This document shows positions 57,517 through 64,000 of a DNA stretch of 64,000 nt, piece after piece. Location of the stretch: NCBI GenBank assembly GCA_964615305.1, contig CAZTNA010000014.1, positions 1-64,000 of the forward strand, read 5' to 3'. A program made the translations under genes and the position numbers. Positions within the stretch are counted from its first letter, which is position 1. Each line of letters starts with the position of its first letter. This DNA is from Bog-950 sp964615305 (GTDB taxonomy: Bacteria > Bacteroidota > Bacteroidia > Chitinophagales > LD1). The notes below the pieces were generated by a model. That model saw only the letters and a program-made list of their open reading frames with translations, was not told the origin of the DNA and ran no database searches.

Positions 57517-59667
57517 ATGCTCGTTTGTTTATTAAAAATAACACCATTGAAACATCAGTTACTTAAATTATGCTTTGCTACTATCTTCAGCATTCTGCTG
57601 ATGACAGGATGTAAAAAAGAGGCAAAAACAAGTTGGGACACAGAACTACTTGTTCCCATAGCTACCTCTACCTTATCGCTTGGTGATATTGTAAAAGATT
57701 CGGCTTTGGTAAAAAACCCCGACAACAGCTATACGTTGGCTTACAAAACATCGCTTTATTCTTTCAACCTAGCAGACCAGATTGTAAAAATCCCCGATAC
57801 CTCAATAGGTCAAAAGTTTACACTAGATAGTTTACAGTTACCCAACCAGAGCGTAAAATTTCTTACCTCACTGGGGTTTCTGGCTACCAACATGCTTACC
57901 AGTCCCGATCCGGGTACAGTTTTTTTGGGGCAGTTTATATTGGCTCAAAACGGAAACAATTCTGTAATACCGGCACTCAACAACTTTAACCCGGGAGATT
58001 TTTTGTTTGATGGTACGCAGTTTTTTGATAGTGCTATTTTGCTCTCGGGCAAAGTAGAAGTATGGGCGGTAAACCGCTTACCGGTTCCCATCAGCGGTGC
58101 CGACATTGCTTTAAGGAATGTAAGTGACAACTCGCTTATAGCTAACTATACTTTAGGTTATGTACCCGCGTACGATTCTGTGTATTTCGAAATACCTGTA
58201 GGCGGCAATCGTATTACAAGTCAGTTAAAGTTTTCGATAACTAATCTAAGTACCCCGGGAAGCAACGGAGTTCAAGTACCAATAGATACAAGTGACTACT
58301 TCGAGTTGCGGGTATTTGTGAACTCTTTGCGCGCAAGCGAAGCCTGGGCTAAGTTTCCGACACAAAATGTGGTAGAAGTAACCGAAGAGGTAACTCAAAA
58401 CATTGGCGACCGAAAATTCACTTACGTAGATGCGCGTTCAGGTTTTATCCATGTATATGTAACCAGTTCAGTTCAGGAACAAATGTATCTTGAATATACA
58501 CTGGTTGGAGCCTATGACCGAAACGGAAATCCGATACGTGAATACACAACTGTACCACCCGCACTACCGGGGCAAACTGTTACTATTGATAAGTTGATTG
58601 ATATTACGGGGGTATCTATAGGCCTTACGGGGAAAGACGGCAATAAGTTTAACACCTACTCGCAGCGTGTGGTAGCTCGGATTGACTCGAGTGGAATTAC
58701 GCGGCATATAACGCGTGAAGACAGCTTAAACATACGCTATGAAATTGTGGACGTAGCTCCTAACTATATAAAGGGCTATGCAGGTCGCGATACTATTGCT
58801 GCTGTTGATAGCGTTGATTTTTCGTTCCTCAATTTTTTCCAAAGCGGCTCTGTTGACTTAGAGCAAGTTAACATGGACATAACTGTTGAGAACGGTCTTG
58901 GAGTTGACGGACAGGTAAAAATAAACGGACTTACCGCCATTAGTTCCAGCAACGGTACACGCAGTTTACAAGGATCTGTTTTAAACCAACCTTTGGTGAT
59001 AAATCGTGCAGCCGAATTTCCTCAGCTAACACCTGCCGTCAATTCTTTCTCCATAAACAATACCAACTCTAACATCAAAGACTTGCTTGGAATTTTACCT
59101 AATAAGTTAAAATATGATGTAGAAGTAAAAACCAATTTAGCGGGAAACACAGGCCAATACCGCGACTTTGCATATCTCGAAAGCGCTCTAAAACTGTCGC
59201 TTAATGCCAACATGCCGCTTTCGTTAATTGCTAACCAACTTGTGTTACAGGATACCATTGATTTTAACTTAAGCAATACAAGTACCAATGTATCGGGTAT
59301 TAGTGATGGTGTTATTAACATAATAGTGCAGAATAAATACCCTATTGAAACCAAACTGCGCATGATTTTGTATGACGAAAATTGGGTGCAGGTTGACACA
59401 TTAGTAAGCGATGCTATAATAGGTGCAGCCGACTTAAACGGAAGTTGTAAAGCTGAACAGCCAAAACGCACCAAAGTACCTCTCTATGTTGATGAAGCTC
59501 GAATGGAAAATGTAAAACGAGCTCGTCATGCAATAATACGTGCTGAATTTTCGACTGTTAACAATACATCTGGTTGCAATGGCCAACATTTAAAAATATA
59601 TAGTGACTATACGCTGGGAGTTACCCTTACAGCCCGTTTTAATTACAAAGTGCAAACTAAATTCTAG
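57517..59667 (+). CDS. Large hypothetical lipoprotein, about 716 residues
   Basis: Long protein with a lipoprotein signal (SILLMTGCKK, Cys32), then an extended beta-rich sequence of tandem, weakly similar segments with many Asn, Thr and Ser (for example NGLGVDGQVKINGLTAISSSNGT). No known domain is recognised. It is followed, with a 23-nt gap to the chosen start, by a barrel protein gene; the pair may form a surface complex. Function unknown. Confidence 0.7.
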   Translation: MLVCLLKITPLKHQLLKLCFATIFSILLMTGCKKEAKTSWDTELLVPIATSTLSLGDIVKDSALVKNPDNSYTLAYKTSLYSFNLADQIVKIPDTSIGQKFTLDSLQLPNQSVKFLTSLGFLATNMLTSPDPGTVFLGQFILAQNGNNSVIPALNNFNPGDFLFDGTQFFDSAILLSGKVEVWAVNRLPVPISGADIALRNVSDNSLIANYTLGYVPAYDSVYFEIPVGGNRITSQLKFSITNLSTPGSNGVQVPIDTSDYFELRVFVNSLRASEAWAKFPTQNVVEVTEEVTQNIGDRKFTYVDARSGFIHVYVTSSVQEQMYLEYTLVGAYDRNGNPIREYTTVPPALPGQTVTIDKLIDITGVSIGLTGKDGNKFNTYSQRVVARIDSSGITRHITREDSLNIRYEIVDVAPNYIKGYAGRDTIAAVDSVDFSFLNFFQSGSVDLEQVNMDITVENGLGVDGQVKINGLTAISSSNGTRSLQGSVLNQPLVINRAAEFPQLTPAVNSFSINNTNSNIKDLLGILPNKLKYDVEVKTNLAGNTGQYRDFAYLESALKLSLNANMPLSLIANQLVLQDTIDFNLSNTSTNVSGISDGVINIIVQNKYPIETKLRMILYDENWVQVDTLVSDAIIGAADLNGSCKAEQPKRTKVPLYVDEARMENVKRARHAIIRAEFSTVNNTSGCNGQHLKIYSDYTLGVTLTARFNYKVQTKF

Positions 59668-59690
59668 TGTTCTACCATATCATTGCTCAC

Positions 59691-61037
59691 ATGTTATCAA
59701 GAGTCTTCAAAATCAGGAATGCCTTTCTTTTTCAGTTCGTTCTGCTTTCGGCATCGGCCATGGCAACTGATTCCATACAGACACAAAAAAAAGAAACCAC
59801 AAGTTTCGAGAGCAACTATAGGTTGTTCAACTTCACTCAAACTTCGCTCAACTATTCTTTCAATGAAGATTTGCGAAAAGACGCAGAGTGGCGTAGCACA
59901 GTAATTTTTGATTACTATGGAAACTCTAATGCCGCCCCTTCGGGCATGCTTATGCGTTTGCTTACCAAACGGCCAATTACTAGGCCCATAATAGACCGAA
60001 CTGACAACCGGATAAAAAATAAGCTAAAGTTCGAAGACTTTATGAAGACAGGCTACACTCTTCATAAGTATCTGAAAAAGGCAGACGCTACATTTATTGT
60101 AGGTTGGAACCACCGGCAAATGCGCTACCTCAACGCAGAAAGAGATTTGTTTGAAACTGTGTTTTATGGCAATGCCCGATTCGAAGGCGACACGGCACAA
60201 CTAAACGATTTACGGTTTTACAACTACATATACAACCAGTATTCGCTTGGTGTAAAAAAGAAGTTTTACTATCCAAAGTATCAAATGCAGTTTGGTTTTT
60301 TGTTTTCGTTTTTGCAAGTTATCAATCAACAGGAAATACGAACGGGCGAAAACACCACCCTTTACACTGCTCCCGATGGCGAATACATAAATATTAACTA
60401 TGATCTCACATTTAACAGCGCAAAAGAAGGGGCAACAAAATTTGGCGATTTGAATGGATTAGGCCCTTCTGGCGATTTGAATGTTTCATTTATGAATAAC
60501 AATAAATGGAAGTTTTGTATAGACATTAGCGATGTGGGATTTTTAAAAATGAAAAAGAATCCGGTAAACTATTCCGCAGCTAAAAACATCACTTTTAATG
60601 GTATTGTTATTCCTGACTTACTTCATTTCACCAGCGCAACTTTCGACACTCTAAATCTGGATAGCGCAGTTAGGTCATATCTACCTGCAAAAAGTGCTAA
60701 TGAATACACGCTATTCTTGCCATTTTCGGTTAGTGCAGTTTTCTCTAAACCTATGATGAAAAACAGGTTGGTGCTTAATGCCGGGTTGATGTATCGCTAC
60801 TTACCCGGATACAACGTATATGGGTTTGTAAAAGCCAATTATTTTATAAGACCCGATATGGTATTTAGTGCAAGTGCAGGAGCTGGTGGCTACAGTGTAT
60901 TTAACTTAGGTGTTGAGTTCTGTAAAAGCTTTAAGTATTTCGATTTAACCTTTGGCACTTCAAACTTGCCGGGCTTGATAGTACCAAGTCATTTGCCCGG
61001 AAACTCTGTTTACTTGCGCCTTGGTAGCATGTATTAG
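59691..61037 (+). CDS. Outer membrane beta-barrel protein, DUF5723-like
   Basis: Protein of 448 residues with a signal peptide (1 to about 25) and amphipathic strands with Tyr/Phe ends along its length. The layout FDYYGNSNAAPSGMLMRLL, then WKFCIDISDVGFLKMKKNP and a C-terminal strand ending in LRLGSMY, resembles DUF5723 barrels; I hold that match as moderate. The frame also opens from a GTG that overlaps the previous stop (59667); I use the ATG at 59691 for the signal peptide. Confidence 0.65.
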   Translation: MLSRVFKIRNAFLFQFVLLSASAMATDSIQTQKKETTSFESNYRLFNFTQTSLNYSFNEDLRKDAEWRSTVIFDYYGNSNAAPSGMLMRLLTKRPITRPIIDRTDNRIKNKLKFEDFMKTGYTLHKYLKKADATFIVGWNHRQMRYLNAERDLFETVFYGNARFEGDTAQLNDLRFYNYIYNQYSLGVKKKFYYPKYQMQFGFLFSFLQVINQQEIRTGENTTLYTAPDGEYININYDLTFNSAKEGATKFGDLNGLGPSGDLNVSFMNNNKWKFCIDISDVGFLKMKKNPVNYSAAKNITFNGIVIPDLLHFTSATFDTLNLDSAVRSYLPAKSANEYTLFLPFSVSAVFSKPMMKNRLVLNAGLMYRYLPGYNVYGFVKANYFIRPDMVFSASAGAGGYSVFNLGVEFCKSFKYFDLTFGTSNLPGLIVPSHLPGNSVYLRLGSMY

Positions 61038-61054
61038 TATCCAATAATGGGTAC

Positions 61055-61085
61055 TTTGCTGGTTTTACACAAGCTTTTACCTTTC
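61055..61085 (+). promoter_or_regulatory. Predicted promoter of the CHASE2 gene
   Basis: TTTG at 61055-61058, a 19-nt spacer and TACCTTTC at 61078-61085 (one mismatch from TAnnTTTG). It places the RNA start about 22 nt before the TTG start codon at 61115. Confidence 0.5.
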
Positions 61086-61114
61086 TTTGTCTCGCAGAAC
61101 AACAAACAACCGCA

Positions 61115-62362
61115 TTGAAGATATATTCTAACAAGCTATTTTTCCGCGATACACTATTGGCAACAATTTTTATTTACGCCTGTATTTTTCTGTTTGCTCT
61201 CTTAGCCATACACCTTAGTGCACTTGACCCAATTCACAAGGCATTGGCTGATTTTGATTATACCGATTTAGCATTTAAGATAAAAGACGAATCGGCCGAT
61301 GAAGCACTGACGGCAAAAAATATTGTTGTAGTTGAACTTGGCAAAGACCGCCAAAGCATTGCTGAACAGATAAACATTATTTCGAGGTACGAGCCAAAAG
61401 TGGTGGCGCTTGATGCGTGGTTTACCACCCCTAAAGATGCGGAAACAGATTCTTTTTTATTAGCTGCTATTAAAGGGTGCAACAACTTTGTGATGGGAGC
61501 ATACCTGCAAAACGAAACAGCCGGAGAACATGAAGAACACGAACGCGATGCAGAGTTTCATCTAGTAAAATCGTTTGGAGAATTTGGAACCACGGGCTTA
61601 CAGGCATTTGTAAACTTTGGCGGTGAGTATGAAAAAACTATTCGATATTTTTTGCCCGAAAAAATTGCCAATGGAAAAGAAGTGATGTCTTTTGCAGCAG
61701 CAATTATGTCGCTTTATGACCAGAAGAAATTGGTGGAATTAATGGACAGAAACAAAGATGTTGAATACATCAACTATAGTTTCAGCAATGAAGATTTTTT
61801 TGAACACAAACCCAATAGCCCGGAATTAGTTTCTGTAATTGATTTGCACACAATGAATGATGAGACGTTAACAGAAAAGTTGAAAGGTAAGATTGTGATG
61901 ATAGGCGAAGTAAACAGTATGAGCATGGAAGACTCTCACTTTACACCATACAATAAACGCCTAAGTGGCCGTAGTAAACCAGATATGGCAGGGGTTTTGA
62001 TACATGCTAACGTTATAAAAATGATTCTGCAAAACCATTACGTGCATAAAGTACCCACCTGGCTTATTTGGCTTATCTCTGTATTTACTACTTATTTAGT
62101 GGTGTTGTTCTTTTCATATCATTTTGTAGAAAACCATATTTGGTATCACCTATACGCTAAGATATTTCAGTTGGTAATTGCATTTGTAGTCATTTACATT
62201 GAACTATTCTTATTAGCCAAGGTCAACCTGAAATTTGATGAAATGGCCGTGCTTGCACCTGTGTTTATTTCTGTTGACTTGCTTTACTTTTACGATGCTA
62301 TTGCCAAGTTTTTCCATCAACGAACAAATTTCAATTCATATTTCATGAAACACCATCATTAA
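61115..62362 (+). CDS. CHASE2 domain membrane protein without an output domain
   Basis: Protein of 415 residues: one N-terminal membrane helix (about 14-34), a large extracytoplasmic CHASE2 domain (about 35-300, with ALDAWFTTPKDAETDSFLLAAIKG and GKIVMIGEVNSMSMEDSHFTPYN), then three membrane helices (about 310-405). CHASE2 normally precedes a kinase, cyclase or similar domain in one chain; here the chain stops after the helices. Start at TTG (61115). The partner gene follows 10 nt downstream and could be its companion. Confidence 0.82.
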   Translation: MKIYSNKLFFRDTLLATIFIYACIFLFALLAIHLSALDPIHKALADFDYTDLAFKIKDESADEALTAKNIVVVELGKDRQSIAEQINIISRYEPKVVALDAWFTTPKDAETDSFLLAAIKGCNNFVMGAYLQNETAGEHEEHERDAEFHLVKSFGEFGTTGLQAFVNFGGEYEKTIRYFLPEKIANGKEVMSFAAAIMSLYDQKKLVELMDRNKDVEYINYSFSNEDFFEHKPNSPELVSVIDLHTMNDETLTEKLKGKIVMIGEVNSMSMEDSHFTPYNKRLSGRSKPDMAGVLIHANVIKMILQNHYVHKVPTWLIWLISVFTTYLVVLFFSYHFVENHIWYHLYAKIFQLVIAFVVIYIELFLLAKVNLKFDEMAVLAPVFISVDLLYFYDAIAKFFHQRTNFNSYFMKHHH

Positions 62363-62372
62363 ACTAAATTTT

Positions 62373-63269
62373 ATGAAACAACATTCTTTATTTTTTGTGC
62401 TGATGCTGTCAGCCAATCTTTTGTCAGCCGCCAACTACACAGTGGTTTATTACACCGGTAAAAACGAAATAAAAAAAGGCACCTCGCCATGGTCAACCGC
62501 TTTTACTAAAGGGGCCATGTTAGCCGTTACCGACTCCATTAAGATTTCGGACAAAAGCCAGATAATTTTTAAAGACGATGCAGGTAAACTGTATGCTGCC
62601 ACTAAACAGGGCAGCTATTCGGTACAAGGCATTGTAAAAGCTACCGGAACCCAAAAAGCAATGACTTCTGAACTTCTTAGGTACGTGCTGCATGAAGTAA
62701 AAGGCCATCACGGCAGTGCTGAAGCCATTGCTTCGCGCGAGGTACAGAACATTGGCGGGGTTTCAAGAGGTAAGGTGGAACCTTTTCTTACCAGCCCTAA
62801 GGCCAATTCAATCTTGTTGGACAACAATATACAGTTTAGTTGGACAGGGCAAAAAGAGGGCTTTGTAACCTTCAGTATTTATCGTGATTTGGCCTGCCGC
62901 AAACAAGTATATACTAAGCGCTTGCAAGATTCTGTGGTAAATATTACAGCTACTGAAGTTCTGCTTGACACAGGCAGAGTTTACTATTGGAAGGTAGTTT
63001 CACTACAGCAACAAAACACCGATGTGTTTCCATTCGAAATTCTTTCCACTTCAGATGCAGCTGCAGTGCAAAAAGAACTAGATGCCATCAAATCAACATG
63101 GGATTTTTCACCGGGGCTTAATTTGGCATTAGAGGCAAAATTTTACGAGCAGAAACAACTTTTGCTGAATGCTGCAATTTGCTACAAAAAGGCGGTAGCC
63201 GCTGAACCGGAAAACGAACTCTTGACCAAACTAATGCAAGAGTTTAACGATACACATCAGCCGAAATAG
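62373..63269 (+). CDS. Exported protein with FecR-like and TPR-like parts
   Basis: Protein of 298 residues with a signal peptide (1 to about 18). Its first half (KKGTSPWSTAFTKGAML, VTDSIKISDKSQIIFKDDAG) resembles the FecR-type beta domain of surface sensors. The end (ALEAKFYEQKQLLLNAAICYKKAVAAEPENELLTKLMQEF, starting near residue 252) is a single TPR-like helix pair. It is coupled to the CHASE2 gene by a 10-nt gap. A CHASE2 plus FecR-type pair suggests signalling from the cell surface, which is an inference. Confidence 0.6.
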   Translation: MKQHSLFFVLMLSANLLSAANYTVVYYTGKNEIKKGTSPWSTAFTKGAMLAVTDSIKISDKSQIIFKDDAGKLYAATKQGSYSVQGIVKATGTQKAMTSELLRYVLHEVKGHHGSAEAIASREVQNIGGVSRGKVEPFLTSPKANSILLDNNIQFSWTGQKEGFVTFSIYRDLACRKQVYTKRLQDSVVNITATEVLLDTGRVYYWKVVSLQQQNTDVFPFEILSTSDAAAVQKELDAIKSTWDFSPGLNLALEAKFYEQKQLLLNAAICYKKAVAAEPENELLTKLMQEFNDTHQPK

Positions 63270-63521
63270 GTATTCTATCTCCAAGCGGTTTTGCTATACT
63301 AAGACTTGCATAATGCAACAGGAAAGTGGTTTGCATGGGTCAATAATCATCGGACACTATCCAACCCGTTTGTTTTAGAAAAAAAATGTGGATACTATGT
63401 GGATACACGTTAGTTTCCCACTGTTTTTCGGGTAGCCTGTTTTTCTATTTTCACCACCCCTGTAAAAGAATCGCACTGAAGAGGAAACCCGATTTTCTCT
63501 TCTTTTTAAAAAGATGAATTT

Positions 63522-64000
63522 ATGCAACTGACCACTTTAGAAATTAAGGGCTTTAAAAGTTTTGCTGAAAAAACCACCATACACTTTAATAATAAAATTA
63601 CCGGGGTAGTTGGACCAAATGGCTGTGGTAAAAGTAATGTAGTTGACTCTATACGGTGGGTATTAGGCGAACAGAAAACTTCACATCTGCGTTTAGAAAA
63701 AATGGAGAACCTCATCTTTAACGGAACCAAAAACCGTAAGGCTGCAGGTATGGCAGAGGTGTCACTAACATTTGAAAACACTAAAAACCTGGTAAGCAGC
63801 GATTACAAAACCATTACCATCACCCGCAGACTTTTTCGTGATGGGGAAAGCGAATACCGTTTAAATGATGTGCCGTGTCGCTTAAAAGACATTACCTCGC
63901 TCTTTATGGATACCGGAGTAAGCCCTGATAGCTACGCCATTATTGAGTTGGGGATGATGGATGAAATTCTGAACGACCGCGACAACTCCAGACGCAAACT
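63522..64000 (+). CDS. smc: SMC chromosome condensation protein, N-terminal part (cut by window end)
   Basis: First 159 codons of structural maintenance of chromosomes ATPase: start MQLTTLEIKGFKSFAEKT, Walker A GPNGCGKSN (31-39) and the following VVDSIRWVLGEQ, then the GESEYRLND segment. The rest lies beyond the window. It is in a separate transcription unit from the CHASE2 pair; the 252 nt before it hold no clear promoter consensus. smc and parAB both lie in this window but far apart. Confidence 0.97.
   Translation, partial: MQLTTLEIKGFKSFAEKTTIHFNNKITGVVGPNGCGKSNVVDSIRWVLGEQKTSHLRLEKMENLIFNGTKNRKAAGMAEVSLTFENTKNLVSSDYKTITITRRLFRDGESEYRLNDVPCRLKDITSLFMDTGVSPDSYAIIELGMMDEILNDRDNSRRK

Overview
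The window is about 64 kb of chromosome from a member of the Bacteroidota, probably near the Chitinophagales or Sphingobacteriales; the genus cannot be fixed. The evidence is type IX secretion sorting domains of both kinds (type A ends on a protease and a PNGase F-like protein, a CHU_C type B end on a giant adhesin), the DUF5683, DUF4139, DUF4249, DUF2851 and DUF5723 families, promoters of the TTTG-N19/20-TAnnTTTG type, few Shine-Dalgarno sequences, and a nuo cluster without nuoEFG.

Layout. 0.5-3.8 kb: MBL-fold hydrolase, parA, parB, DUF5683 protein (chromosome segregation block). 3.9-11.3 kb, minus strand: giant repeat adhesin, lipoprotein, secreted trypsin-like protease, PaaE-type flavin/2Fe-2S reductase. 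11.5-15.2 kb: etfBA, bifunctional nuclease, DUF59 Fe-S protein, bacilliredoxin. 15.2-20.4 kb: PNGase F-like secreted enzyme, thioredoxin-fold protein, DUF4139 protein, DUF2797 protein, then a decayed SRAP-like gene. 21-24.3 kb, minus strand: ferredoxin, korA, korB. 24.4-33.3 kb: nuoA-B-C-(small membrane protein)-D-H-I-J-K-L. 33.3-35.6 kb: repeat-rich accessory stretch with a GIY-YIG gene and a heptapeptide-repeat ORF. 35.6-49 kb: BamA/TamA-like barrel, galT-galK, two-component pair, acetyltransferase-like gene, ilvE, tandem DUF2061 protein, GT39 transferase, tyrS. 48.3-56.3 kb: lipoproteins, PspC protein, collagen-like protein, DUF2851 protein, LRR protein, trans-sulfuration enzyme, nucleoside transporter. 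56.3-56.9 kb: a tRNA-like RNA with its own promoter, a tiny membrane protein and a terminator. 57-63.3 kb: Lrp regulator, large lipoprotein, barrel protein, CHASE2 protein and partner. The window ends inside smc.

How genes fit together. The ferredoxin/2-oxoacid oxidoreductase operon is divergent from a nuo cluster that lacks the NADH-input subunits NuoEFG. That suggests electrons pass from 2-oxoacid oxidation through ferredoxin into the respiratory complex. nuoM and nuoN are not in the window.

The most unusual structure is in the nuo operon. Nearly every spacer is filled, stop codon to start codon, by imperfect inverted repeats built from degenerate 7-nt units, in three sequence families (A, B, C). 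Some copies are empty hairpins. Three carry a four-helix-bundle (23S rRNA intervening-sequence-type) gene between the arms, each of a different subtype and in a different repeat family. A GIY-YIG gene just after nuoL sits inside a fourth kind of inverted repeat. These look like small insertion elements or RNA-processing units living in an essential operon.
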